From CAYQSU01 sp964420325 (GTDB lineage Bacteria; Pseudomonadota; Alphaproteobacteria; Rhodospirillales; Defluviicoccaceae), in assembly GCA_964420325.1 (NCBI GenBank), contig CAYQSU010000011.1, forward strand, positions 1 through 64,000: a stretch of DNA of 64,000 nt, written 5' to 3'. The notes below the pieces were generated by a model. It had not been told where the DNA came from. It ran no database searches and was given only the letters and a program-made list of their open reading frames with translations. Shown here piece by piece: positions 45,213-54,864 of this stretch. Position numbers and translations under genes: made by a program. The first letter of the stretch is position 1; each line of letters starts with the position of its first letter.

Positions 45213-46460
45213 GTGACTGCCCAGCCTCTGCTCGTGCCGTTCCGGGCGCTGCGTCCGAGGCCGGATCGCGCCGCCGACGTCGCCGCCCCCCCTTATGACG
45301 TGATGACCAGCGAAGAGGCCCGCGACCTGGCCGCCGGCCGGCCCTGGAGCTTCCTTCACGTTTCCCGGCCGGAGATCGACCTGCCCGCGGGCGCCGACCC
45401 GCACGCCCCCGAAGCCTACGCCACGGCCGCCCGGTCGATGCGGCGAATGATCGACGCCGGGGTGCTCCGCCGCGATGCCCTTGCGCGCTACTACGCCTAC
45501 CGCATCACCAAGGACGATCACGTCCAGACCGGCGTCGCCGCCGCGGCGTCGACTGCCGCCTACGAGGGCGGGCGCATCCGTCGCCATGAGCTGACCCGAC
45601 CGGAGAAGGAGATCGATCGGGCACGGCAGATCGAGGCGGTCGGGGCCCATACCGGCCCCGTCCTGGTGACGTATCGCCGCGACGCGACCGTGGCCGCCGC
45701 TGTTGCCGATGCCGCATCCGGAACACCCGTCGCCGACGCCAGCGTCGATGGAGCCCGACACCAGGTATGGATCATCGAGGAGGACGACGCTATCGAGGCT
45801 TTGACGCAAGCGTTCGACGGCATGAGCGCCATCTATGTCGCCGACGGGCATCACCGCGCTGGTGCCGCCGTGCGCGTTGCCAAGGGCCGCCGGGCGTCGG
45901 CGTCCGCACCTTCGGGGAACGCGGCAGATCACCGGTTTCTGGTCGTCGCCTTTCCCGACCACGAGGTCCGCATTCTCGATTACAACCGTGTCGTCAAGGA
46001 CCTCCGCGGTCTCTCGCCGGACGCCTTTCTCGCCGAGGTGCACGTCCGCTTCGAGATCGCGCCGTCGGACAGTCCGGTGCGGCCGCGACGACCGGGGGAG
46101 TTCGGCATGGTGCTCGGCGACAGGTGGTACCGGTTGACCCTGCGCCATCCCGCCTCGAGGGACGCCGGCGCCGTGCAGCGCCTCGACATCCACCTTCTCA
46201 GCGATCGCCTGCTGCGGCCGGTCCTCGGCATCGACGATCCCCGCACCGATCCTCGCATCGACTTCGTCGGCGGCGGACGCGGACTGGAAACGCTGCAGCG
46301 GATGGCGAACTCGGGCCTCTGGGCGGTGGGCTTCGCGCTTTACCCGACCGCGCTCGCTGACGTCATCGCGGTCGCCGACGCCGGGGAGGTGATGCCGCCC
46401 AAGTCCACCTGGTTCGACCCGAAGCTCGCCGACGGCCTCGTCTCGCTGCCGCTGGAGTAA
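45213..46460 (+). CDS. DUF1015 family protein (SbnI/SerK-related)
   Basis: A 415-residue protein matching the DUF1015 family: FRALRPRPDRAADVAAPPYD, LHVSRPEIDLP, ARYYAYRITKDDH, YVADGHHRAGAAVR and the terminal VMPPKSTWFDPKLADGL. The family includes archaeal ADP-dependent serine kinases and SbnI, which phosphorylates free serine, so a kinase making O-phosphoserine is a reasonable guess. The GTG at 45213 has GAGGAGG five bases upstream. Its partner upstream is a TrpB2, which acts on serine or phosphoserine, and this strengthens the link (inference). Actual activity is unproven. Confidence 0.85.
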   Translation: MTAQPLLVPFRALRPRPDRAADVAAPPYDVMTSEEARDLAAGRPWSFLHVSRPEIDLPAGADPHAPEAYATAARSMRRMIDAGVLRRDALARYYAYRITKDDHVQTGVAAAASTAAYEGGRIRRHELTRPEKEIDRARQIEAVGAHTGPVLVTYRRDATVAAAVADAASGTPVADASVDGARHQVWIIEEDDAIEALTQAFDGMSAIYVADGHHRAGAAVRVAKGRRASASAPSGNAADHRFLVVAFPDHEVRILDYNRVVKDLRGLSPDAFLAEVHVRFEIAPSDSPVRPRRPGEFGMVLGDRWYRLTLRHPASRDAGAVQRLDIHLLSDRLLRPVLGIDDPRTDPRIDFVGGGRGLETLQRMANSGLWAVGFALYPTALADVIAVADAGEVMPPKSTWFDPKLADGLVSLPLE

Positions 46461-46678
46461 GCCGAGAGCCGGCGAGCCCCGGCAACGGATGCGAGTTGAG
46501 CGGATGCCCAGCGCGGCCTCGGCTTTGGACATCGCCGGCATGGCGGAGGCATTGCCACAATATCGCCTCATTCCGGCATCAACCTTACCCAATTAGGTGA
46601 AGACCAGCCCACAGGATGCCCACGTCGCGACGGTGTTTGCGACGTCCGCGATGCAATGAACGGAGGGACTTGCACGGA

Positions 46679-46819
46679 ATGCGCCACTGTTTTCGCGATC
46701 TTTGGCACCAGCCGTCGCCGTCGGCGGCACCCGGCCCCGCGGTTGAGCTCGGCATCGTCGCGGTCTTCGCCATTGCCGCGTTGGCTGCCTCGCTGATCGG
46801 AACCTTTCCCCACCTCTGA
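46679..46819 (+). CDS. Possible 46-residue single-helix membrane protein
   Basis: A short open frame with a C-terminal transmembrane helix (VELGIVAVFAIAALAASLIG) and an N-terminal Arg/His-rich stretch. GGAGG lies about 12 bases upstream of the ATG at 46679; a TTG at 46670 is closer. It sits in a 390-base gap between the DUF1015 gene and convergent cysS that otherwise shows nothing recognisable. I do not know a family. It could be a chance frame in high-GC DNA. Confidence 0.35.
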   Translation: MRHCFRDLWHQPSPSAAPGPAVELGIVAVFAIAALAASLIGTFPHL

Positions 46820-46850
46820 ACGGTTGGCGGCGGCCGAGGTCTCCGGGCGT

Positions 46851-48230
46851 TCAGCCCCGCCGCCAGATCGTTCCGCCGGCGCCGTCCTCGAGCACGATGC
46901 CCTTGTCGCCGAGCTCCGCCCGGATGGCGTCCGCGGTCGCGAAGTCCCTTGCCTTGCGGGCCGCGGCGCGGCGGGCGATGAGCGCCTCGATCTCCTCTTC
47001 CGCGAGGACCTCGCTTCCCGCCGGCTGCCAGCGGAACCAGGCCTCTGGGTCCTGCTGAAGGAGGCCGAGAAGGCTTCCCGCGGCAACGAGTCGCCCCTTG
47101 AGGACGGCGCGTTCGCGGCCGGCTGCCTTGTTGAGCCCAGCCACCAGCTCGTGCATGTGCGAGAGCGCCTGCGGCGTGTTGAGATCGTCGCACAGCGCCG
47201 TCATCACCGCCTCGGGGATCTCCTCGGCGGGCTCTCTGGCCGTATCCCCTGCCTGGCGGAGAGCGCCGTACATGCGATCGAGCGTGTGGCGGGCCTGCGC
47301 GACGCCGTCGCGGGTGAAGTCCAGCGGCTGGCGATAGTGGGTCTGCAGCAGCACGAGGCGGACGGCCTCACCGGGGAACGTCCTCAGCAGGTCGTGGACG
47401 GTGTAGAAGTTGCCGAGGCTCTTCGACATCTTCTCGCCTTCGACCATCAGGTAGCCGTTGTGCACCCAGTAGCGGACGAACGGCCGCCCGGCATGCGCGC
47501 AGACGCTCTGGGCGATCTCGTTCTCGTGGTGGGGAAAGATCAGATCCTGGCCGCCGCCGTGGATATCGAACGTTTCGCCCAGGTACCTGGTGCTCATCGC
47601 CGAGCATTCGATGTGCCAGCCGGGGCGGCCGCGGCCCCACGGCGAGGGCCAGCCCGGCACCTCCGCCGACGACGGTTTCCACAGCACGAAATCGGCGGGA
47701 TCCTGCTTGTAGGGAGCCACCTCGACGCGCGCGCCGGCGATCATCTCCTCGCGATCGCGCCCTGAAAGCACGCCGTAGCGCTGCCATGAGGGCACGCTGA
47801 ACAAGACGTGTCCGTCGGCGACGTAGGCGTGGCCGGCCGCGATCAGCGAGTCGATCATGGCGATCATCTCGGCGATGTGCTCGGTCGCACGCGGCTCGTG
47901 GTCCGGATCGAGCGCGCCCAGCGCCGCCATGTCTTCGTGAAACGCCGCCGTGGTCCGCCGCGTGATCGAGGCGATCGGCTCTGCCGTCTCCTCGTGCGCC
48001 TTGATGATCTTGTCGTCGACATCGGTGATGTTGCGGACATAGGTGACGGCCTCGAACAGGCGCCGAAGCAGGCGGTAGAGCACGTCGAAGACGACGACCG
48101 GGCGGGCGTTGCCGATGTGCGCGTAGTCGTAGACGGTGGGACCGCACACGTACATGCCGACGCGCCCGGGTCGGAGCGGCACGAACTCGTCCTTGCGACG
48201 GGTCAACGTATTGTAAAGGTGGAGCGCCAT
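46851..48230 (-). CDS. cysS: Cysteinyl-tRNA synthetase
   Basis: A 459-residue class Ia synthetase charging tRNA-Cys. The HIGH motif is HIGN at residues 38-41 ([14 protein letters not shown]) with zinc ligand Cys29, and the KMSKS loop is [10 protein letters not shown] near 265. [13 protein letters not shown] and [18 protein letters not shown] hold the remaining zinc ligands. Length is normal. The ATG at 48230 begins [13 protein letters not shown]; an open frame upstream has no family sequence. It is convergent with the small gene at 46679. Confidence 0.98.
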   Translation of the reverse strand: MALHLYNTLTRRKDEFVPLRPGRVGMYVCGPTVYDYAHIGNARPVVVFDVLYRLLRRLFEAVTYVRNITDVDDKIIKAHEETAEPIASITRRTTAAFHEDMAALGALDPDHEPRATEHIAEMIAMIDSLIAAGHAYVADGHVLFSVPSWQRYGVLSGRDREEMIAGARVEVAPYKQDPADFVLWKPSSAEVPGWPSPWGRGRPGWHIECSAMSTRYLGETFDIHGGGQDLIFPHHENEIAQSVCAHAGRPFVRYWVHNGYLMVEGEKMSKSLGNFYTVHDLLRTFPGEAVRLVLLQTHYRQPLDFTRDGVAQARHTLDRMYGALRQAGDTAREPAEEIPEAVMTALCDDLNTPQALSHMHELVAGLNKAAGRERAVLKGRLVAAGSLLGLLQQDPEAWFRWQPAGSEVLAEEEIEALIARRAAARKARDFATADAIRAELGDKGIVLEDGAGGTIWRRG

Positions 48231-48373
48231 GGGATCCGGTCGGCGGCTGCGGCCCGGTGGGGATGGATGCAGGCGGTGACGGGTAGCAAAGATTCGCGCC
48301 GAGGTCCACCCCCGGTTATGCGGCCTGTCTGCAGCCGGAGAGCAGCACACCCGCCGCGGACCGCGGAACCGCC

Positions 48374-49588
48374 CTACAGACCGACCTCCCGCGACGCCCG
48401 CCCCGCCGACTTCTGCACGACGATGCGAAAGCTCTCGAGAGCAGCGGTCTCGCCCATGGCATGGGCGGTCGACCACAGGTAGAGGCGGAACAGCCGAACC
48501 GTGTGCTCGCCGAAGTCTCTGGCCAGCCGTTCCGCCGCCGCCTCGAGCCTTCGCGCCCACGCCGTCAGGGTGAGAAAGTAGCTGTGGCGGTCGTTGTGCA
48601 CGGCAACGATCTCGAACGGGCTCTGGTTCACCGCCTCGATCAGACCCGGCATGTGCACCGGCGAATGGTTGCCCGGAAAGACGTGGCGGTAGGCGAACGA
48701 CGGGATGTCGAACTTCTCGCGCGTCGCCGCGAAGTCCATGTAGACGCGGCCATGGGGTCGCACCAGCGCGTCCATCCGTGCGAGGAATCGCCTGTAGTCG
48801 GGTAGATGCTCCATCACTCCGAGAATCACGGCGGCATCGAACGGCTCACTCCGCGCGTACTCGAAGACGTTGCAGAGAACTGGCGTCAGCGTGCCCGGCC
48901 CCGGGCAGTCGGCAGCGACGCCGGCGAGGTAGCGTTCCTGCTCCCGCGACACCGTCAACATGGTGACGTGCGCGCCGGCCGAGGCGGCATGGCGGGCGAA
49001 CGACCCCCAGCCGGCGCCGACGTCGAGGATCCGGCTGCCCGGGCCGACGCGACAGATCTCGCGGATGTAGTCGAGCTTGTTGGCAGCGGCCTCCTCCAGG
49101 CTCTCGGTCCCGCTCTTGAACAGCGCCTGTGAGTAGAGACGGTGATGGTGATCGAGGAAGCTGAAATAGAACTCGTTGCCGTGGTCGTAGTGCCTCGGCG
49201 TGTTGCGGTTGTCGACGCCGATCTGACCGCGCAGCCGAGGCAGCAGGAATCGCCACAGCGACAAGAGCGGATGCCTGTCGGCGAGAAAGCGACGGAACGA
49301 CATCAGCGTCAGGAAGTCACCTTCGACGTCGATCTCGCCGGCGAGATAGGCTTCGCCGATGGCAAGCTCGTCGAGCGCCGCGAGCGCCCGTTCGCCCGCA
49401 GCGGTGCGAACGACGACCCGGAACGCCGGGTTGATCGCCACCCGTTCGGCGCTGTCCGAGGCAGTACCGCCAAGTTGTTCGACGTGACCGTCGGCGAACA
49501 CGATCTCGAAAGGCGGAACGACGTCGTCCCTCAGCCTTCTGCCGATCGCGGACAGGATGCGGGAGCGTCCCGGAACGACTGTCGGCAT
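48374..49588 (-). CDS. Cyclopropane-fatty-acyl-phospholipid synthase-like methyltransferase
   Basis: A 404-residue SAM-dependent methyltransferase of the CFA/mycolic acid cyclopropane synthase type. The N-terminal domain has [17 protein letters not shown], and [15 protein letters not shown] is the lipid-site region. SAM-binding motif I is [16 protein letters not shown] at about 190-205, followed by [14 protein letters not shown] and [16 protein letters not shown]. Such enzymes cyclopropanate or methylate unsaturated acyl chains of phospholipids. The catalytic bicarbonate-binding set was not fully checked. The ATG at 49588 has a G-rich upstream region; a start at 49648 is possible. Confidence 0.85.
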   Translation of the reverse strand: MPTVVPGRSRILSAIGRRLRDDVVPPFEIVFADGHVEQLGGTASDSAERVAINPAFRVVVRTAAGERALAALDELAIGEAYLAGEIDVEGDFLTLMSFRRFLADRHPLLSLWRFLLPRLRGQIGVDNRNTPRHYDHGNEFYFSFLDHHHRLYSQALFKSGTESLEEAAANKLDYIREICRVGPGSRILDVGAGWGSFARHAASAGAHVTMLTVSREQERYLAGVAADCPGPGTLTPVLCNVFEYARSEPFDAAVILGVMEHLPDYRRFLARMDALVRPHGRVYMDFAATREKFDIPSFAYRHVFPGNHSPVHMPGLIEAVNQSPFEIVAVHNDRHSYFLTLTAWARRLEAAAERLARDFGEHTVRLFRLYLWSTAHAMGETAALESFRIVVQKSAGRASREVGL

Positions 49589-49706
49589 CTTTGATCCCCC
49601 AGCGCGGTTCTTCGTTGGCGGACGTCGGTCCATTCTATCAGGACTCACCGCCGACGTCAGACGCTGTCGCGGGCGTGGTGCCGCTCGCCGGCGACGGGGC
49701 CCAGGG

Positions 49707-52700
49707 CTATCGCCGGCCGTCGAGCAGCGCCGACGCCTCCTTGAGGTCGGGCGTCTCCTGGCCCTCGCTGAACGACCGAAGGACGGTCTCGAGGCTCTGC
49801 CGGGACGCCTCGCCGCCGCTGCCGGCGTCCAGGCGCACGAGGCTCATCGCCGCCCGCAGCTGCCACGCCGGCATCTGCTGGGCCGTGGCGACCGCCATCG
49901 CCCGCTGATAGCTCTCGCGGGCGTGGTCGCGCCGCTGCGGCGTCTCGATGGCCAGGAGGTCTCCCTTCAGGCGGAGGAACTCGGCGAGGCACCAGCGCTC
50001 TCCGGTGACCTCCGCCGTCTCGACGGCGAGCTCGAGCGCCGCCAGCCCGTCCCGCGTCCGCCCGAGCCTTGCCTCGGCCTCGGCGATCCGACAGAGAAAA
50101 TAGGGAAGGTGGAGGCGCGCTCCCGTCTCCTTATAGGCGTCCATCCCTCGGCGCATCGCCGCCACCACGTAGTCCGACTGCGCGCGGCGCGCGCGTGCCG
50201 CAGCCGCGACGAAGGCGGCGCGTCCCTTCTGGAAGCCGAGGTTGTACTCGTCGCACAGGGACACCGCCTCCCGTGCCTTCCCACTCATGGCGGCGCCGTC
50301 GCCCAACAGATCATCGAGCAGGGCGGCCATGTAAAGCGTATAGGCCAGCGTGAAAGGGTGGCCGAGCCGTCGCGCCAGCGCCAGGCCCTCGTCGGCCTCG
50401 GCCCGCGCCCGAACCGGATACCCGCGCAGCCACATCCCCAGCGCCCGCCACAGGATGCCGGTGATGCCCGGATCCTGGCCCAGCCGGATCGCCAGCGGCG
50501 CATGGACCTCGGGTCGGTAGAGCCCCTGCACCCGATCGAAATGAGCGTCGGCCACGTCGGCCTCGCCGGTGCAGAGCGTCATGATGCCGACGGCGAGATG
50601 TCCGGTGAGGATCATCGTCGGCTCGCCGATGCGCTCGGCCGCGGTCAGGAGCGTGTTCGCCCGTTCTCGCCCTTTGCCGAGCTCCGCCCGCGAGGCATAG
50701 AGCCGCCACAGGCCGAGGCCGACCCGCCAGCGCTCCACCTCGTCCGCCGCCTCGATGCTCAGCCGCTCCGCTCGCAGATAGGTCTCCTCGACCACCGGGT
50801 TCGAATAGCCCATGACGGCGGTGAGCGCCGTCCCCAGGTTCAGTTCGAGGGCGAAGGCGAGGCGGCTCCGCTCCGGGGACTCCCGCACCGCCTCCGTCAG
50901 TTTGAGCCCGTGACGCAGGTGGCTTGCCGCCTCGACGTAGGCAGACTTCTCCAACGCGAGCTTGCCCGCCTCCAGGCGGTAGCGCGCGGCTTTTTCCACG
51001 TTGCCCGCCCCCTCGTGGTGACGGGCGAGCTCTGCCGGCTCGGCCCGGCAGTACTGCGGATGTCTGTCCTCGATCTGATCGGCGACGTAGCCGTGAAGCT
51101 TCTGCCGGTCCGCTCTGAGAAGGGAGCCGTAGGCGGCATCCTGGATCAGCGCGTGGCGGAACTCGTACGCTGCCGCCGGCGGCCGACCCTTCCGGTGCAG
51201 AAGCTCCACCTGCACCAGCCGCTCGAGGTCCTCCTGCAGGCCGGCCTCGTCGTCCTCCGGATGGACGACGCGGAGCACGTCGTAGCTGAAGTCGCGACCG
51301 AGCACCGAAGCGAGCTGAGCCAGGCTCTTGACGGGTCCCAGATGGTCCAGGCGGGCCATCAGCGAGTCGTGGAGGGTCGCGGGAATGTCGAGACCGTCGA
51401 GCGGCCTGGTCAGCACGTACCCGTCGTCGGTCCGGCGAACCTCTTCCATCTCCAGGACCGATCGGGTGAGCTCCGCGACGAACAGCGGAACACCGTCCGT
51501 CTTGAGCAGAATCTCGTTCATGATCTCGTGCGGAAGCGCCAATTCCCCGGCCAGATGGTCGATCATCCGTGCCGCCTCGCGCCGTCCGAGCCGCTCGAGA
51601 CGAAGGGGCGTCACGTACGGCCGCTGCGGCCAGACCGGCTCGGCATCGGGCCTGTACGTGACCACGACGAGAACAGGCGTGCGTTCCGCATGCTCGATAA
51701 CGCGGCGCAGGAGGTCGAGCGAGCTCGGGTCGATCCAGTGCACGTCCTCGAAGACGACGAACAACGGCTTGCGCCGGGCGAGGCCCTGCATCTGCCCGAT
51801 CAACGCCGAGAGGATCTTTTCCTTCTGCTCGTTCGGACTGAGCCTGATGCTGGCCAGCTCCTGCTCCGACTGAACGCCGGTCAGGGCGAAAAACAGCGGT
51901 GCCACCTCGGCGGCCCGTTCGATGCCCAAGGCCAGCAGCGCCTCGAGCTTCCCGCGCTTCACCTCGATGGTGTCGTCCGCCCGCCAGCGCGCCGCCCGGC
52001 CGAGATGATCGATGACCGGATGGAGCGGACTCTCGGCAAGGAACGACGAGAACTGGTAGCGCACCCGGATGTGGGGCTCGCGCGCGATCTCTGCGCGGAA
52101 GGCGTCGACCAGGCGGGATTTCCCGATCCCGGCCTGACCGGAGATGAGGACGACCTGGCCGTGGCCCTCCTTCGCGCAGGCCCACAGTTCGCTCAGGCGA
52201 CGCTGCTCCTGCTCCCGCCCCACCAGCGCCGTGACCCGGTCGGCGCGGGTCGCCTCGAAGCGGGTGGCGGCGCTTCGTGGCCGGACGACCCGCCAGACGA
52301 ACTCCGGTCGTGCGAACCCCTTCAGCTCGTGCCAGCCCAGCTCCTCGTACTCGAACAGCTCGCCCAGCAGACGCCGCGTGATGGTGCCGATCACCACGGT
52401 GTTGGGCGCGGCCAGGTTTTGCAGTCGCGCGGCCCGGTTCGGCGTTTCACCGAAGACCGCCATCTCCTCCGAGACGGTCTCGCCCACGAGATCGCCGGCG
52501 ACGACCAGCCCGGTCGCGATGCCGATGCGGACGGCGATCTCGACGGCGAGCTCTTTCCCGACCTCGGCGCCGAGCTTGCGGATGCCGGCGACCGCGGCGA
52601 GCGCGCTGCGCACCGCCCGCTCTGGATCATCCTCGTGGGCGCGAGGATAGCCGAAATAGACGACGATGCCGTCGCCGAGGAAGCGCGCGACATAGCCGTC

Positions 52701-53000
52701 GAACTGCCGCACCGCCTCGGCACACGCCTGGCGGAACAGACGCACGACCCGCCTCAGCTCTTCAGGATCGAGCTTCTGGGATAGCGCCGTCGAATCGACG
52801 AGATCGCAGAACACGACCGTCAGCCGGCGGCGCTCGGCCTGTCGCGCGATGAGGGCGCGACCGCTCTCGCCCTCGTTCTCGCGATAGCCTGCTTGGCTCG
52901 CGTCGGCGAGACCGGCGAGCCGGTGGCCGCACTGGCCGCAGAACCTGAACGTCGCCGGATTCACGAAGCCGCAATGGCCGCACGTCACAACCGGGTCCAC
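49707..53000 (-). CDS. Class III nucleotidyl cyclase with zinc ribbon, ATPase and TPR-like repeats
   Basis: A 1097-residue multidomain protein. A zinc ribbon (Cys7, Cys10, Cys21, Cys24) leads to a cyclase domain (about 55-240): metal Asp66 (FCDLVDST) and Asp110 (FLGDG), and transition-state Asn188/Arg192 (NRAAR). The substrate-specifying residue before it reads AVFGETPN, so ATP versus GTP preference is unclear. An AAA-type ATPase follows, Walker A GQAGIGKS at 288-295, then helical repeats to the C-terminus. The layout resembles LuxR-like and STAND-type sensors. The GTG start at 53000 has GGGAG 7 bases upstream. The signal is unknown; cAMP production is inferred. Confidence 0.9.
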   Translation of the reverse strand: MDPVVTCGHCGFVNPATFRFCGQCGHRLAGLADASQAGYRENEGESGRALIARQAERRRLTVVFCDLVDSTALSQKLDPEELRRVVRLFRQACAEAVRQFDGYVARFLGDGIVVYFGYPRAHEDDPERAVRSALAAVAGIRKLGAEVGKELAVEIAVRIGIATGLVVAGDLVGETVSEEMAVFGETPNRAARLQNLAAPNTVVIGTITRRLLGELFEYEELGWHELKGFARPEFVWRVVRPRSAATRFEATRADRVTALVGREQEQRRLSELWACAKEGHGQVVLISGQAGIGKSRLVDAFRAEIAREPHIRVRYQFSSFLAESPLHPVIDHLGRAARWRADDTIEVKRGKLEALLALGIERAAEVAPLFFALTGVQSEQELASIRLSPNEQKEKILSALIGQMQGLARRKPLFVVFEDVHWIDPSSLDLLRRVIEHAERTPVLVVVTYRPDAEPVWPQRPYVTPLRLERLGRREAARMIDHLAGELALPHEIMNEILLKTDGVPLFVAELTRSVLEMEEVRRTDDGYVLTRPLDGLDIPATLHDSLMARLDHLGPVKSLAQLASVLGRDFSYDVLRVVHPEDDEAGLQEDLERLVQVELLHRKGRPPAAAYEFRHALIQDAAYGSLLRADRQKLHGYVADQIEDRHPQYCRAEPAELARHHEGAGNVEKAARYRLEAGKLALEKSAYVEAASHLRHGLKLTEAVRESPERSRLAFALELNLGTALTAVMGYSNPVVEETYLRAERLSIEAADEVERWRVGLGLWRLYASRAELGKGRERANTLLTAAERIGEPTMILTGHLAVGIMTLCTGEADVADAHFDRVQGLYRPEVHAPLAIRLGQDPGITGILWRALGMWLRGYPVRARAEADEGLALARRLGHPFTLAYTLYMAALLDDLLGDGAAMSGKAREAVSLCDEYNLGFQKGRAAFVAAAARARRAQSDYVVAAMRRGMDAYKETGARLHLPYFLCRIAEAEARLGRTRDGLAALELAVETAEVTGERWCLAEFLRLKGDLLAIETPQRRDHARESYQRAMAVATAQQMPAWQLRAAMSLVRLDAGSGGEASRQSLETVLRSFSEGQETPDLKEASALLDGRR

Positions 53001-53077
53001 CCTGCACTCCCGGCGAATCGACTCCCGCCTCGGCGCAACTTACATCCGCCGGCGCGCTCGCCGTCCGCTCTTTCCCC

Positions 53078-53099
53078 CCGGGATCCGCACCGATCCCGG
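53078..53099. terminator. 8-bp hairpin between mutT and the cyclase gene
   Basis: CCGGGATC and GATCCCGG pair around a 6-base loop, 79 bases past the mutT stop. It may end the ppiC-argJ-mutT transcript; there is no T-run. Confidence 0.4.
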
Positions 53100-53178
53100 A
53101 ACACCCAAATGCGTATGATAGGATGGTCGTTCCAATCCCGGAAGCAAAAGCTTCGCAAGCGACGAACGGAACAAAGGG

Positions 53179-53640
53179 CTAGAGGAAATCCCGGAGGAAG
53201 GCGACAAGCGGCGGGTCCGCAGGCGGCATCGCGAGCCCGGCCATCGCCGCCGGCCGCACCCACCTGAGTTCCTGGCCTTCCCGAGCCTGAGGCATTCCGC
53301 GCCACACCCGGCAGACGTAGAGCGGCATCAACAGATGGAAGTCGTCGTAGGCATGGGAGGCGAAGGTGAGCGGCGCAAGGCAGCTCTCGGTGACGTCAAG
53401 CCCGAGCTCTTCGCCCATCTCCCGGATCAGCGCCTCCTCCGGCGTCTCGCCGTCGCCCACCTTTCCGCCCGGAAACTCCCAGAGTCCTGCCATGCGCTTC
53501 CCTGCCGGGCGCCGGCTCAAGAGCACCCGGCCGTCGACATCGACGAGCGCCACGGCTGCGACCAGGACGATGGGCAGCGATCTCTCGCGGGCCGGCGTCG
53601 GGATACGGAGGCAGCCGGGTTCAGGACCGGTAATCGGCAT
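53179..53640 (-). CDS. mutT: MutT-type Nudix hydrolase
   Basis: A 153-residue Nudix protein. The Nudix box GGKVGDGETPEEALIREMGE plus ELG fits G-x5-E-x7-REUxEExGU. The rest has LVDVDGRVLLSRRPAGKRMAGLWEFP and RWVRPAAMAGLAMPPAD, as in MutT enzymes that hydrolyse 8-oxo-dGTP. About 20 residues precede the first core strand and look unconserved. The ATG at 53640 overlaps the end of argJ by 20 bases. The secA / ppiC-argJ-mutT arrangement is typical of alphaproteobacteria. Confidence 0.92.
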   Translation of the reverse strand: MPITGPEPGCLRIPTPARERSLPIVLVAAVALVDVDGRVLLSRRPAGKRMAGLWEFPGGKVGDGETPEEALIREMGEELGLDVTESCLAPLTFASHAYDDFHLLMPLYVCRVWRGMPQAREGQELRWVRPAAMAGLAMPPADPPLVAFLRDFL

Positions 53641-54853
53641 TGATGGCAATGTAGTCGTGGGTGAGATCGCAGGTCCACACCGTGGCCCGCCCCTCGCCCA
53701 CGCCCACGTCGACGGCGATGTCGATCTCGAAACCGCGCATGTGCCGGGCGACCGGCGTCTCGTCGTAGCAGGGGACGACCGCGCCCCGTTCGGTGATCGG
53801 GATGCCGCCGATGCGGATGACGATGCGCTCGCGTTCCGCCTTTTCCTGCGCCTTGCCGACCGCCATCACGATCCGGCCCCAGTTGGCGTCGCCGCCGGCG
53901 ATCGCCGTCTTCACCAGGGGCGAGTTGGCGATGGACAGCGCGATGCGGTGCGCCGCGGTGTCGGTCTCGGCGCCGGTGACGGTGACTGCGACGAACTTCG
54001 ACGCCCCCTCGCCGTCGCGGACGACGAGGTGCGCAAGCTCCCGGCAGACCTCGCCCAGCTTGGCGGCGAAGTCGCCGAGGCGGGGGTCGGCGGCATCGAC
54101 GATCCTCTCGCCGCCGGCGGCGCCCGTGGCGAACACCAGAGCGGTGTCGCTGGTCGAGGTGTCGCTGTCGACGGTGATGCAGTTGAAGGACCGCTCTGCG
54201 GCAGCGCTGAACAGGGTCTGCAACGGCTCCGGAGCGATCGCCGCATCGGTGAACACGAAGGCCAGCATCGTCGCCATGTCGGGGGCGATCATGCCGGAGC
54301 CCTTGACGATGCCGTTGATCGTCACAGGGGTGCCGCCGACGATGGCCCGGCGGGTCGAGCCCTTGGGGAAGGTGTCGGTCGTGCCGATGGCGCGCGCCGC
54401 CGCCTCCCAGCCGTCGCTCCGCAGATCGTCCCGCATGCCGGCCAGGGCGTCGGTGATCTTGTGGTCCGGCAACGGTTCGCCGATCACCCCCGTCGAGGCG
54501 ACGAGGACGTGCGCCGGCGGACAGGAGAACACGCGGGAGGCGGCCGCCGCCGAGCGCTCGACGGCCTGGTCGCCAGCCCGGCCGGTGAACGCGTTGGCGT
54601 TGCCGGCATTGACGACGAGTGCCCGCGCGCGCCCGCCCATGAGCGCCTGCCTGCACCACAGCACCGGCGCCGACGCCGTGACCGAGCGCGTGAGCACGCC
54701 GGCGACCGACGTGCCCTCTGCCAGCTCGACCAGCAGCACGTCGTCCCGGTCCCTGTACCGGAGTCCGCAGGCGCGGGTCGACATGCGCACGCCTCGGACC
54801 GGCGGCATGTCGGGAAAGCCTGCGGACGCCAGTGGCGAGACCTTGGCCGTCAT
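53621..54853 (-). CDS. argJ: Bifunctional ornithine acetyltransferase / N-acetylglutamate synthase
   Basis: A 410-residue ArgJ that recycles the acetyl group from N-acetylornithine to glutamate in arginine synthesis. The self-cleavage site is in KGSGMIAPDMATML, with the nucleophilic Thr in MATML. Conserved KVSPLAS, NAGNANAFTG, STGVIG and NSPLVKTAIAGGDANWGRI are present, and the C-terminus ends in NADYRS as usual. The ATG at 54853 gives the family-like N-terminus; a TTG at 54868 overlapping the upstream stop is possible and would couple translation. Overlap with mutT is 20 bases. Confidence 0.95.
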   Translation of the reverse strand: MTAKVSPLASAGFPDMPPVRGVRMSTRACGLRYRDRDDVLLVELAEGTSVAGVLTRSVTASAPVLWCRQALMGGRARALVVNAGNANAFTGRAGDQAVERSAAAASRVFSCPPAHVLVASTGVIGEPLPDHKITDALAGMRDDLRSDGWEAAARAIGTTDTFPKGSTRRAIVGGTPVTINGIVKGSGMIAPDMATMLAFVFTDAAIAPEPLQTLFSAAAERSFNCITVDSDTSTSDTALVFATGAAGGERIVDAADPRLGDFAAKLGEVCRELAHLVVRDGEGASKFVAVTVTGAETDTAAHRIALSIANSPLVKTAIAGGDANWGRIVMAVGKAQEKAERERIVIRIGGIPITERGAVVPCYDETPVARHMRGFEIDIAVDVGVGEGRATVWTCDLTHDYIAINADYRS

Positions 54854-54864
54854 CGCGAACGGTT

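Noticed and set aside
50798..50806. GGTTCGAAT, like the T-loop of a tRNA
   Set aside because: It is inside the cyclase coding sequence with no acceptor or anticodon stems.
49557..52784. A 1075-codon open frame on the plus strand
   Set aside because: It is a high-GC antisense frame across the cyclase and methyltransferase genes; it has no recognisable domain, while the minus frame is rich in motifs.
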